From positions 1,178,001 through 1,242,000 of the forward strand of contig NZ_CP075584.1 in NCBI RefSeq assembly GCF_027594785.1: DNA of 64,000 nucleotides, in the 5' to 3' direction. This DNA comes from Cryobacterium breve. GTDB taxonomy: Bacteria; Actinomycetota; Actinomycetes; Actinomycetales; Microbacteriaceae. A program made the translations under genes and the position numbers. Below are positions 25,926 through 34,475 of the stretch, piece after piece. Numbering within the stretch: position 1 is the stretch's first letter; every line of letters begins with the position of its first letter. Below the pieces are notes generated by a model. The model was not told the origin of the DNA, made no database searches, and saw only the letters and a list, made by a program, of their open reading frames with translations.

Positions 25926-28052
25926 GTGACATCGACACTCAAGACCGAGCGACCTGCTCCGGCACCGCCGCGCGAAACCGCCGTGCGGCGGGACATCCAG
26001 GGACTACGGGCCGTCGCCATCGTCGCTGTCGTCCTCAACCACGTGATCTTGTGGCCGACCGGCGGTTTCATCGGCGTCGACATCTTCTTCGTCATCTCGG
26101 GGTTCCTGATCACCGGGATCCTGCTCCGCGACCACGAGTCCACGGGGACCATTTCGCTCCGGCGCTTCTACGCCAGGCGCATCCGGCGCATCGCACCGGC
26201 CGCGGTGACCGTGCTGGTCGTCACGGCGGTCCTCGCCCACTTCCTGTTCAACACCACGCGGGCGCTCTCCACCCTCTGGGACGCCGCCTGGTCCTTCGTC
26301 TTCGCGGCGAACTGGCACTTCACGGCCATCGGCACCGACTACTTCCACGCGACGGACCCGGCCTCGCCGCTGCAGCCGTACTGGTCGCTCTCCGTGGAGG
26401 AGCAGTTCTATCTCGTCTGGCCGGTCGCGGTCCTCCTCGTGCTCTCCGTGGGCGCGAAACACCTGCGCAGCGCCCGCCGCGGCAGGGCAGTCCTCGGCCT
26501 GGTGGCGGTCGTCGTCATCGTCGCGTCTTTCTTCTATGCCCTCGGTGAGAGCGCGACCACGCCCGCCACCGCCTACCTGTCCACGTTCTCCCGGGTCTGG
26601 GAGCTCGGCGTCGGCGCCCTCCTCGCCGCAGCCGCCCCACTCTTCCCGAGGATCCCTGTCGTGCTGCGCGGGCTCCTCGGCTGGGCGGGCCTGCTCGGAA
26701 TCCTGGCCGGCTTCTTCCTGATCGACGACAGCCTGGCGTTTCCCGGTCCCTGGGCGGCCGCCCCCGTCGCGGCGACCGCGCTCGTGATCATCAGCGGCAT
26801 CACCGGCCCGCAGCACTACCTGTTCCCGCTCACGAACCCGCTCAGCGTCTGGATCGGCGATATCTCGTACTCGCTGTACCTCTGGCACTTCCCGGTGATG
26901 GTATTCCTGCTGATGGCAGACCCCACGCTCAGCGTCCAGGTCGTCCTCGGGATGATCCTCGCGCTCTCGACCGTGTCGTACTACCTCATCGAACAGCCCG
27001 TCCACCGGTCGCCGTGGCTGCACCCGTTCGGCGGCTCCGCGGAATCCAGCCGCCTCGCCTGGCGCACCTGGCGGGAGAAGTTCGGCTCGCAGTTCATCCT
27101 CGCCGGGCTGAGCCTGTTCGTCATCGCGACCGTGATCGGCGTCAGCGCCCAGGTCACCCTGCACGGCACGAGCTCCCCGGCCGCGCCGATCGCGGCGCCC
27201 GGCCCGGTGGAGGACCCGACGGCGCAGCTGCAGGCCGACCTCGGCGCGGCTGCCTCCTCGACCGAGTGGCCGGGCAACCTCTCACCCTCCCTCGACGACG
27301 CGATCGCGACGACGTCGAACAACAACCCGGCCAGGGGTTGCTTCGAGGTCGGAAGCACGCCGAGCTTCGACGGCTGCACCTGGGGCAACTCGGACGCCCC
27401 GAATCACATGTACCTCGTGGGCGACTCGACGGCCCTGGCCTATGCCCCCGCGTTCAAGGCGATCGCGGAGGGCAGCAACGGGCAGTGGAAGATCACCACG
27501 ATCGGCCTGTACGGCTGCCGCTTCACCGCCGTGCCCGTGCAGAACGACGGTGCCGGCGTGATGGATGCCTGCCCGCAACGCAAGCAGGACGTGGCTCAGC
27601 GCATCGTGGCAGACAACACCCGGCTCGTCGTGATCTCGAACGCATACGCCCTCGGCAAGACGCCCGACCGCACCGCCCTCTCCGCCGAGACCCTGGTCGC
27701 CTCGACGGCCGCGGAGGCGGCAACGTACAACGCCGCCGGCCGGATCGTTTACCTCGCACCGCCGCCCCTCGGGGCGAACCTCGGCCAGTGCTATTCACCG
27801 GTGTCGAGCCCGCAGAACTGCAACGCCGGCATCGACCAGGCCTGGCAGGACTTCGCGGCGGCGACCGCCGCGCTGAACGGTACCGGCAGCTTCTTCGTGT
27901 CCTCGCTGCCGTTCAGCTGCTACAACGGCGCCTGCCCCGCTTTCGCAGGAACGATCCCGACCAAGTACGACACCGTGCACATGACCGCAGCGTATTCGGC
28001 CCACATCGCGCCGGCCATCCGCTTCGCCCTCGGGGCGCTCGGCCTGATGTAG
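25926..28052 (+). CDS. Membrane acyltransferase 3 (OafA-like) with SGNH domain
   Basis: 708 aa. The N-terminal acyltransferase-3 domain (about 20-400) has RDIQGLRAVAIVAVVLNHV, GGFIGVDIFFVISGFLITG and YWSLSVEEQFYLVWPV, with about ten membrane helices. It moves acetyl groups across the membrane to a surface glycan. The C-terminal SGNH domain (about 460-700) lies outside: YLVGDSTALAYAPAF supplies the Ser, and a Asp-x-x-His pair is in KYDTVHMTAAYSAH. The same arrangement is known for peptidoglycan and polysaccharide O-acetylation. Start is GTG 25926 with GGGAG upstream; no ATG fits before the conserved region. Target glycan is not visible from context. Confidence 0.88.
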   Translation: MTSTLKTERPAPAPPRETAVRRDIQGLRAVAIVAVVLNHVILWPTGGFIGVDIFFVISGFLITGILLRDHESTGTISLRRFYARRIRRIAPAAVTVLVVTAVLAHFLFNTTRALSTLWDAAWSFVFAANWHFTAIGTDYFHATDPASPLQPYWSLSVEEQFYLVWPVAVLLVLSVGAKHLRSARRGRAVLGLVAVVVIVASFFYALGESATTPATAYLSTFSRVWELGVGALLAAAAPLFPRIPVVLRGLLGWAGLLGILAGFFLIDDSLAFPGPWAAAPVAATALVIISGITGPQHYLFPLTNPLSVWIGDISYSLYLWHFPVMVFLLMADPTLSVQVVLGMILALSTVSYYLIEQPVHRSPWLHPFGGSAESSRLAWRTWREKFGSQFILAGLSLFVIATVIGVSAQVTLHGTSSPAAPIAAPGPVEDPTAQLQADLGAAASSTEWPGNLSPSLDDAIATTSNNNPARGCFEVGSTPSFDGCTWGNSDAPNHMYLVGDSTALAYAPAFKAIAEGSNGQWKITTIGLYGCRFTAVPVQNDGAGVMDACPQRKQDVAQRIVADNTRLVVISNAYALGKTPDRTALSAETLVASTAAEAATYNAAGRIVYLAPPPLGANLGQCYSPVSSPQNCNAGIDQAWQDFAAATAALNGTGSFFVSSLPFSCYNGACPAFAGTIPTKYDTVHMTAAYSAHIAPAIRFALGALGLM

Positions 28053-28071
28053 GCGACTCGTTCCGGCGGGG

Positions 28072-29656
28072 TCAGGCGACTCTGACCTCGATCTCCCCCG
28101 GTTCGGCGGCCTCGCTGCCGAAGACCAGGAACCGGTTGGCGATCTTGTCGGTGAAGAACCGGTCGTGGCTGACCACGACGACAGGCTCCGGGGAAGTGCA
28201 CGAGGGCGCGCTCCATCACCTGGGTGCTCGACAGGTCGAGGTGGTTGGTCGGTTCGTCGAGCAGCAGCACGGAGGCCCCGGAGAGCAGGCACTGCGCCAT
28301 GGCGACGCGCGCCTTCTGACCGCCGGACAGGTTGCCGATCGTCTGCTTGAGGTCGGCCTCGGAGAACTGGAACATCGCGAGGAACCGGTTCACCGACTTG
28401 CGCGTCGCGGTGAACGCGAGGCTGCCGGGCATGGCGTTGACCGCGTGGGTGACCGTGTCCTTCTCGTCGAGTTCGGCGAGGACCTCGTTGTAGGAGACCG
28501 GTGCGATGCCGCCCGCCCAGGTCACGGACCCGGAGTCGGCCTTCTCCTCGCCGTCGAGGACCCGGAGCAGGGTCGTCTTGCCGCTGCCGTTGGCGCCGAG
28601 CACCACGATGCGGTTCCCGCGCCGGACCTCGAAGCTCAGGTCGGAGAACAGGGCCTTGTCGCCGTAGGACTTGCTCAGGCCCTCGACCCGGCAGAGCACG
28701 TCCTTGACGTGCAGGCCGCGGTAGATCTCGGTGATGATCTGGTCGACCGGGCGCGGAGCCCGCGCCTTCTTGATCTGGGCCAGCTGGCCGTCGAGGGTGC
28801 GGCTCGCGGCCTTCGCCGCCTCCCTGCGGTCGGAGATCCCCTCTGACTCGAACGCGAGGAGTTCGGATTCGTGCACGAACTGCTGCTCGAGCGTCTTGAG
28901 CCGGAACTGCTTCTGGATGACGTACTCGCCGAAGTTGCCGGGGTACTCGTGCAGGTGGAAGTTCTCGACCTCGATGATCCGGGTGACGACGGCGTCGAGG
29001 AACTTCCGGTCGTGCGAGACGATGATCGCCGCACCGTGGAAGTCGCGGAACCAGGCCTCGAGCCACTCGACGCCGGCGACGTCGAGGTAGTTGGTGGGCT
29101 CGTCGAGGAGCAGGACGTCGGGGTCCTCGAGCAGGATCTTGGCGAGCGCGGCCCGGTTGCGCCAGCCGCCGGAGAGTTCGTCGATCGCGCAGATGCGGTG
29201 GGCCTCGTTGAAGCCGAGGGTGCTGAGTGCCGTGTCGATCCGGCGCGGGTAGTCCCAGCCGCCGAGACGGTCCATGTCCTCGAAGAGTTCGGCCTGGCGG
29301 TGCAGGAGTGCGTCGAAGTCCGTGGCTACGGCGATGGCCGCGTCGATCGATGCGAGTTCGGCTTCGATCGCCTTGATCGGGGCGAAGAGGCCGTGCAGGA
29401 CCTCGGTGATGGTCGAGGAGCCGTCCAGTTCGGAGAACTGCGAGAAGTATCCGATCGAGACGCCGCTCTCGAGCGTGACGGTGCCGGAGTCCGGCGCCAC
29501 GTGGTCGAGGATGAGCTTGAGAATCGTGGTCTTCCCGGACCCGTTCTTCCCGATCAGGCCCACCCGGTCGCCCGGCTCCAGCCGGAAGAAGGCGTCGCGC
29601 AGGATCTGCGTCTTCTCGAATCGAACACTGACGTCGTTCAGCCTGATCAGGCTCAT
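28072..29656 (-). CDS. ABC-F family ATPase (Ettan/uup-type), one frame break
   Basis: 527 aa after correction; soluble, with two ABC domains and no membrane part. Domain 1: GKNGSGKTT, LSGGWRNRAALAKILLEDP, VLLLDEPTNYLD, IIVSHDRKFLD. Domain 2: GANGSGKTT, LSGGQKARVAMAQCLL, VLLLDEPTNHLD. A charged linker between them (GISDRREAAKAASRTLDG) is the P-site tRNA-interaction motif region. ABC-F proteins act on the ribosome as translation factors or in antibiotic protection. The frame breaks at 28182-28188 (CAGGCTC for CAGCTC); correction gives ALVHFPGAVVVVSHDRFF and the stop at 28072. Start ATG 29656. Which ABC-F subgroup is not clear. Confidence 0.87.
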
Positions 29657-29724
29657 TGCTGCTGTCCTCTCGAGGGACGCCCAGGGAATTCGGCGAGCGG
29701 AGCCCAGTCGAGTCTACAAAACCC

Positions 29725-30597
29725 TCAGCGCAGCACGTCCATCCGGGCCGGGTCGTCGGGATCGTGCGGCACCCCGCTCCGGGCGGACAGCATTCCGAGA
29801 CGCACGAGGTCGACGCCGACCAGGTCCGGCCGTCCGTGCAGGCGACCATGCAGAAGACGGCGCCAGGCGACCGGCACGGCCTCGAGTCCCCACCGGCCGG
29901 CGAGCAGGGCACCGGCGGCGGCCACGCTCGCGGGATCCGCGCCGCTTTGCGCAGCGCGGGAGATCACCCGTTCGACGCGGGAGGCATCCGCTGCACCCTC
30001 GTCGCCGAGGATCGCCCACGCTCCCTGCAGGAGCCCACCGACCGTGCCCCTCCGCCGCACGTCGACCGCCCGGCCCTGCCCGGCCGCGGTGAGCTGGGCC
30101 TCCCAGATCGCCCGCACCTCGGTCGGCAGGGCCGCGAGTCCGGCCAGGGCATCGAGGCGGCCCTCGAGGACGGCCACGCGAAGCGAGAGCCCGAAGAGAA
30201 CAGCCGCATCGCCGGCACCTCGATCGGTGGAGGGGTCGCTGCGCTCGGAGTCGGTGAGTGCGGTGCCGCGCCCGGAACACACCAGCCGTGCGGCTTCGGC
30301 GAGCGCCACCGGGTCGTCGAGCAGGGCGAGGGCGACCGGTGCCGTTCGGAGCAGGCGCCTGCCGGCGGTGCGCGTGGCGGCAGCCGGATCTGCGGCTTCC
30401 GGTTCCCCGTCTGCGCCGAGGTCTTCCCGGACGGCCGCCTCCGAGGGGTCGCGGCCGTCGGCCGTGAGCAGCGCGATGTCGACGGCCGCCGCCGTCCGCT
30501 CCGACCACTCGAAGTCGTCGCCGGAAGCGAGGGCGTCCCCCGCGGCGAGCCCCAGCAGGACAGCAGCGGACCGATCATGCTGTTCGGGTGTGAGCAC
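29725..30597 (-). CDS. ADP-ribosylglycohydrolase-like protein lacking the metal motifs
   Basis: 290 aa. Two regions match the ADP-ribosylglycohydrolase fold: RSAAVLLGLAAGDALASGDDF at the N-terminus and GADPASVAAAGALLAGRWGL near the C-terminus, the second normally the metal-binding DADT(N)AAVAGALLGA block. The usual TDDTQM motif is replaced by SERTAAAVDIALLTADG, and the second Asp set is gone, so hydrolase activity is doubtful. Start is GTG 30597 because GGAGG lies 5 bases upstream; an ATG at 30666 in frame has no such site. Downstream is the ABC-F gene on the same strand. No ADP-ribosyltransferase neighbour is seen. Confidence 0.65.
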   Translation of the reverse strand: MLTPEQHDRSAAVLLGLAAGDALASGDDFEWSERTAAAVDIALLTADGRDPSEAAVREDLGADGEPEAADPAAATRTAGRRLLRTAPVALALLDDPVALAEAARLVCSGRGTALTDSERSDPSTDRGAGDAAVLFGLSLRVAVLEGRLDALAGLAALPTEVRAIWEAQLTAAGQGRAVDVRRRGTVGGLLQGAWAILGDEGAADASRVERVISRAAQSGADPASVAAAGALLAGRWGLEAVPVAWRRLLHGRLHGRPDLVGVDLVRLGMLSARSGVPHDPDDPARMDVLR

Positions 30598-30898
30598 AGC
30601 GACCTCCGTGGCAGGAGCAATGACATCGAATGCGCGCAGCCTACGTCCCGGCGACTCGACCGACAAGGCGGCGGCGCCCTCCGGCCACCTCGTTTGCGCC
30701 AGCGAAGAACGACCGGTGCGGCGTCTTCGGGCGTCACGGGAATAGTCGGGGTCGCCCGCACCTTGTTAGTCTTCGGACGTCCCCGGTGAACACACCCGGC
30801 CCGGAGACTCCCCCGGTGCAGGACCGCCACCCCGGTCCCTCACCTTCCGAAACGTCAAACCGGCGGTTCGATTCCCTGCATTCGCGTTAGGCATTCCC
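30598..30898. other. Non-coding interval upstream of the ABC importer operon
   Basis: About 300 bases between the divergent ADP-ribosylglycohydrolase-like and importer genes. I find no good ORF and no clear -35/-10 pair. GGTTCGATTCC at 30865-30875 resembles a tRNA T-loop but lacks the rest of a tRNA. It should hold promoters for both directions. Confidence 0.5.
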
Positions 30899-31726
30899 AT
30901 GAAGCTCACGTTCCCCTCCGCGCTCGTCGCGGGAGCCATCGTCACCCTCGCCGCCCTGTCGCTCACCGCGCGCGCCGCGGGCGGCACCGCCGGCAGCACG
31001 AGCGGCGCGACGAGCGCCGACGATTCCCTCACCAAGGTGCAGAAAGCGGGAACGCTCACCGTCGGGACAGAGGGCACCTACCGCCCGTTCTCGTTCCACG
31101 AGAACGGCGCCGGAGACATCACCGGCTACGACGTCGACGTCGTCAAGGCCGTCGCCGCCAAGCTCGGAGTCACCGCGACCTTCCAGGAGACCCAGTGGGA
31201 CGGTATCTTCGCCGGCCTCGAGGCCGGCCGGTTCGACGCGATCGCCAACCAGGTCTCGATCACCCCTGAGCGCACCGCCAAGTACACCTTCTCCACCCCG
31301 TACACCTACTCGACGGGTGTGATCGTCGTGAAGTCGGACAACACGTCGATCACCTCGTTCGAGAGCCTCTCCGGAAAGACGACGGCACAGTCGCTCACGA
31401 GCAACTGGAACACCCTCGCCACCCAGAGCGGCGCCAACGTGCAGGCCGTCGAGGGCTGGGCCCAGTCGGTCGCCCTCGTCGAGCAGGGCCGGGTCGACGC
31501 CACGATCAACGACAACCTGACCTTCCTCGACTACAAGAAGAACAACGACGCCTCCGGCCTCAAAGTCGCCGCGACGACGACCGACAAGTCGGAGAGCGCC
31601 CTCGCGTTCGCCGGCGGTAGCACCGCCCTCGCCGCCGCTGTCGACACCGCCCTCGCCGACCTTGCCGCTGACGGTACGCTGACCTCGATCTCGGAGAAGT
31701 ACTTCGGGGCCGACGTCTCGAAGTAA
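30899..31726 (+). CDS. Polar amino-acid ABC transporter substrate-binding protein
   Basis: 275 aa, extracellular solute-binding family 3. Signal region KLTFPSALVAGAIVTLAALSL, then a mature domain with LTVGTEGTYRPFSFHENGAG, ITGYDVDVVKAVAAKLGV and WDGIFAGLEAGRFDAIANQV, matching cystine/polar amino acid binders. Usual members are lipoproteins with LTAC at the cleavage site; here the residue after LTA is Arg (LTARAAGG), so lipid anchoring is doubtful unless this is a base error (TGC to CGC). ATG 30899. The permease gene follows 7 bases later, and then the ATPase, so this is an operon. Likely cargo is cystine or another polar amino acid; not proven. Confidence 0.88.
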   Translation: MKLTFPSALVAGAIVTLAALSLTARAAGGTAGSTSGATSADDSLTKVQKAGTLTVGTEGTYRPFSFHENGAGDITGYDVDVVKAVAAKLGVTATFQETQWDGIFAGLEAGRFDAIANQVSITPERTAKYTFSTPYTYSTGVIVVKSDNTSITSFESLSGKTTAQSLTSNWNTLATQSGANVQAVEGWAQSVALVEQGRVDATINDNLTFLDYKKNNDASGLKVAATTTDKSESALAFAGGSTALAAAVDTALADLAADGTLTSISEKYFGADVSK

Positions 31727-31733
31727 CCAGCAG

Positions 31734-32402
31734 ATGACTCAGTCGAACTGGGATCTCGCCCTCAGTGCACTGGGCCCGATCCTGATGGGCGCCATCCAGG
31801 GCACGATTCCGCTCGCGCTCGTCTCGTTCGCGCTCGGCCTCGTGCTCGCGCTCACCCTCGCGCTGATGCGGCTGTCCCGGCTGCGGTGGCTTTCCGCGAT
31901 CGCCCGGGTGTTCATCTCGATCGTGCGGGGAACCCCGCTCCTCGTGCAGCTCTTCGTGATCTTCTACGGGCTGCCCTCGCTGGGCCTGCTGATCGACCCG
32001 TGGCCGAGCGCCGTGATCGCCTTCTCGATCAATGTCGGCGGGTATGCGGCCGAGGTCATTCGCGCCGCGATCCTCTCCGTGCCCCAGGGCCAGTGGGAAG
32101 CCGCGTGGATGGTCGGGATGTCGCGCCGCAAGGCCCTGACCCGGATCATCCTGCCGCAGGCCGCCCGCGTCTCTGTCCCCCCGTTGTCGAACACCTTCAT
32201 CAGCCTCGTCAAGGACACCTCCCTCGCCTCGCTGATCCTCGTCACCGAACTCTTTCGACAGGCCCAGAAGGTCGCGGCGTTCAGCCAGGAATTCATGCTG
32301 CTCTACCTCGAGGCCGCGCTCGTGTACTGGGTGATCTGCCTCGTGCTCTCGACCGTGCAGGGCCTGCTCGAAAAGCGATTGGACCGCTATGTCGCCCACT
32401 GA
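31734..32402 (+). CDS. Amino-acid ABC transporter permease
   Basis: 222 aa with five hydrophobic segments. HisM/GlnP type: VFISIVRGTPLLVQLFVIFYG near residue 60, and the EAA loop EAAWMVGMSRRKALTRIILPQA that contacts the ATPase. It has an N-terminal LALSALGPILMGAIQGTIPLA helix. A single permease gene implies a homodimer in the membrane. It begins 7 bases after the binding-protein gene, and its end overlaps the ATPase gene by 14 bases, so translation is coupled. Confidence 0.92.
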   Translation: MTQSNWDLALSALGPILMGAIQGTIPLALVSFALGLVLALTLALMRLSRLRWLSAIARVFISIVRGTPLLVQLFVIFYGLPSLGLLIDPWPSAVIAFSINVGGYAAEVIRAAILSVPQGQWEAAWMVGMSRRKALTRIILPQAARVSVPPLSNTFISLVKDTSLASLILVTELFRQAQKVAAFSQEFMLLYLEAALVYWVICLVLSTVQGLLEKRLDRYVAH

Positions 32403-33270
32403 CACCCCGCTCGACCCGCCGACCGGACCGCAGCCCGGCGATTGGACCGCGCCTGCGGCATCCGCCGCCCTGCTGACTGTGCGCGGCCTGCGCAAGAGCT
32501 TCGGAACGACCCGCGTACTCGAATCGATCGACCTCACCGTCGGCCGGGGCCGGGTGCTCGCCCTGATCGGCCCCTCCGGCTCGGGGAAGACCACGATCCT
32601 GCGCTGCCTGAACGGGCTCGAGAACGCGGACGGCGGCACGATCACGATCACCCCCGCGGAAGCAGACCCAGCTTCAGGCGCGGCAGCCGCCGGCACGGGC
32701 ACCGAGATGACGGTCGACTTCGGCGCAGCGGGGGCCCGCGCGACAAGCAGGCTCGCCGCCCTGCGCGACCGGTCGGCAATGGTGTTCCAGAACTACAATC
32801 TCTTCCCGCACAAGACCGTGCTCGAAAACGTGCTCGAGGGACCGGTCGTCGTCCAGCGCCGCCCGAAGGCTGAGGTCACCGCGGAGGCACTCGCCCTCCT
32901 CACCCGGGTGGGCCTGGCCGACAAGACGGATGCCTACCCGTTCGAACTCTCCGGCGGCCAGCAGCAGCGCGTCGGGATCGTGCGCGCGCTCGCACTCCGG
33001 CCCCAGCTTCTTCTCTTCGACGAGCCGACGTCCTCGCTCGACCCTGAACTGGTCGGGGACGTGCTGCGCCTGATCAAGGAACTCGCGATCGAGGGCTGGA
33101 CCATGGTGATCGTCACCCACGAACTCGAGTTCGCCAGGGAGGTCGCGAGCGAGATCGCCTTCGTCGACGGCGGCAGGATCGTCGAACACGGCGACCCGAA
33201 GCAGGTCCTCAGGGACCCGCGCGAGGAACGCACCCGACAGTTCCTGCACCGTCTGCTCAACCCGTTCTGA
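32389..33270 (+). CDS. Amino-acid ABC transporter ATP-binding protein (GlnQ/TcyN-like)
   Basis: 293 aa. Walker A GPSGSGKTTILRC, Q-loop MVFQNYNLFPHKTVLEN, signature LSGGQQQRVGIVRALA, Walker B LLLFDEPTSSLDPE, H-loop VIVTHELEFAREV. It powers the permease and binding protein encoded just upstream. It has an extra Ala/Gly-rich insertion of about 30 residues (PAEADPASGAAAAGTGTEMT and after) between Walker A and the Q-loop, plus a Pro-rich N-terminal tail before LLTVRGLRKSFG. Family members recycle cystine, glutamine or arginine. Start ATG 32389 overlaps the permease; a later start would remove only the tail. Confidence 0.92.
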   Translation: MSPTDTPLDPPTGPQPGDWTAPAASAALLTVRGLRKSFGTTRVLESIDLTVGRGRVLALIGPSGSGKTTILRCLNGLENADGGTITITPAEADPASGAAAAGTGTEMTVDFGAAGARATSRLAALRDRSAMVFQNYNLFPHKTVLENVLEGPVVVQRRPKAEVTAEALALLTRVGLADKTDAYPFELSGGQQQRVGIVRALALRPQLLLFDEPTSSLDPELVGDVLRLIKELAIEGWTMVIVTHELEFAREVASEIAFVDGGRIVEHGDPKQVLRDPREERTRQFLHRLLNPF

Positions 33271-33323
33271 ACGCGCCAGCCCGGCCCGTCGTCCCCGCCC
33301 GGCCGCGCCGATATCGTGGTGCC

Positions 33324-34061
33324 ATGGAAACAGCAGCGGCGACCACCCACCGACGGCTCTTCGGGGTCTTCCGCCTCGCGCTCGGGGTGCTCCTCCTCGG
33401 GAGTGTGCTCACCCAGATCGTCGACCAGGCCGTGCACGACGCCTTCGTGCCGACAGAGTACTTCGGGTATTTCACGGTGCAGTCGAGCCTGGTCAACGCG
33501 CTGATCCTGCTCTGGGGCGGTTCCCTCGCCCTGCGCTACCGGGCAGACCCGGAGCTCTTCACCCGGATCAGGATGTCGGGGCTCTGCTATGCGATCGTGA
33601 CCGCGGTCGTCTACAACGCACTGCTGCGGAACGTGGTGTCGGACGGGTTCACCGGGATCGCCTGGCCGAACGAGGTCCTGCACGTCTGGGCGCCGATCCT
33701 CATCCTGGTGGATTGGCTCCTCGGTCCCGGTCGGCCGGCCCTCGCCTGGAAGGCCCTGGGATTCGCGCTGCTGTATCCGATCGTGTGGGTCGTCTACGCG
33801 GTGATCCGCGGCGCCGCCACCGGGTTCTACACCTACCCGTTCCTCGACCCGACCGGCCCCGGCGGGTATGGGAGCGTCGGCGGGTACGTGCTCGGAATCG
33901 CCGTCGTCATCGCGGGCCTCGCGGCCGCGGCGATCTCCGTGAGCCGGGCGGGCCAGGCGACGGGAGTCACGGCTTCGACAGCTGTTCCGGCGGAAGATCC
34001 GGCAGCATCCGTGTCGCCTCCAGATGACGCTCGCGCATCGCGAGGAACAGCGGGAAGCTGA
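33324..34061 (+). CDS. Pr6Pr family membrane protein
   Basis: 245 aa with six hydrophobic segments, of unknown function, resembling the Pr6Pr (six-pass) family: RLFGVFRLALGVLLLGSVLT, FGYFTVQSSLVNALILLWGG, LHVWAPILILVDWLLGPG, and the YTYPFLDPTGPGGYGSVGGY loop. The last 35 residues are a soluble tail. Its 3' end overlaps the convergent DUF2834 gene by 95 bases. ATG 33324. Confidence 0.78.
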   Translation: METAAATTHRRLFGVFRLALGVLLLGSVLTQIVDQAVHDAFVPTEYFGYFTVQSSLVNALILLWGGSLALRYRADPELFTRIRMSGLCYAIVTAVVYNALLRNVVSDGFTGIAWPNEVLHVWAPILILVDWLLGPGRPALAWKALGFALLYPIVWVVYAVIRGAATGFYTYPFLDPTGPGGYGSVGGYVLGIAVVIAGLAAAAISVSRAGQATGVTASTAVPAEDPAASVSPPDDARASRGTAGS

Positions 34062-34335
34062 ACGCGAAGGCCATGACGAACGCGAGGACGACGTAGAGCC
34101 AGCCGCGTTTCATGCCGAGCCGGCGTGATTCGACGATGATCAGGATGCTGCCGGCCACGGCCGTCACGAGCAGATCGACCGTGAGCGAGGACACCGAGGG
34201 GCCGCTGCCGGTCCAGTCGCCGACGTAGTCGCGCGCCTGGCTGATCGAGAGGATGTTGTACGTCCAGGTACCGATCAGGCCGGCGACGCCCAGGCCGAGG
34301 TACAGGAGTGCGAGGGGGGTCCAGTTCCGGGTCAT
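33967..34335 (-). CDS. DUF2834 family membrane protein
   Basis: 122 aa, three hydrophobic segments: LALLYLGLGVAGLIGTWTYN, SSLTVDLLVTAVAGSILIIV, RGWLYVVLAFVMAFAFSFPL. Matches the DUF2834 pattern, with the conserved NILSISQ and SRRLGMKRGW stretches. Function is unknown. Start ATG 34335. The last 30 residues (MRERHLEATRMLPDLPPEQL) overlap the 3' end of the Pr6Pr gene on the other strand. Confidence 0.72.
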   Translation of the reverse strand: MTRNWTPLALLYLGLGVAGLIGTWTYNILSISQARDYVGDWTGSGPSVSSLTVDLLVTAVAGSILIIVESRRLGMKRGWLYVVLAFVMAFAFSFPLFLAMRERHLEATRMLPDLPPEQLSKP

Positions 34336-34393
34336 GCAGACAGTATGCCGCCGTCCCCGCTCCATCCCGTCACGTCGACGCGTCCACCCACCT

Positions 34394-34456
34394 CGCGAGA
34401 GCGTAATTTTGGCCCTTTAAACCGGTGGTTTAAAGGGCCAAAATTACGCTCTCGCG
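34394..34456. repeat. Perfect 30-bp palindrome with 3-base loop
   Basis: Arms 34394-34423 and 34427-34456 are exact complements, with ACCGGTGGT at the centre. The outside is GC-rich (CGCGAGAGCG) and the inside contains an A/T-rich block (TAATTTTGGCCCTTTAAA) unlike surrounding DNA. It lies between the 3' end of the HtrA-like gene and the DUF2834 start. It could be a strong hairpin terminator, a binding site or a mobile palindrome; no flanking duplication is visible. Confidence 0.9.
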
Positions 34457-34475
34457 GGGAGACGAATCGGGCGGG

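Noticed and set aside
30860-30890. tRNA-like T-loop GGTTCGATTCC before the binding-protein gene
   Set aside because: The flanking bases do not form a T stem, and no D arm, anticodon arm or acceptor stem can be fitted upstream.
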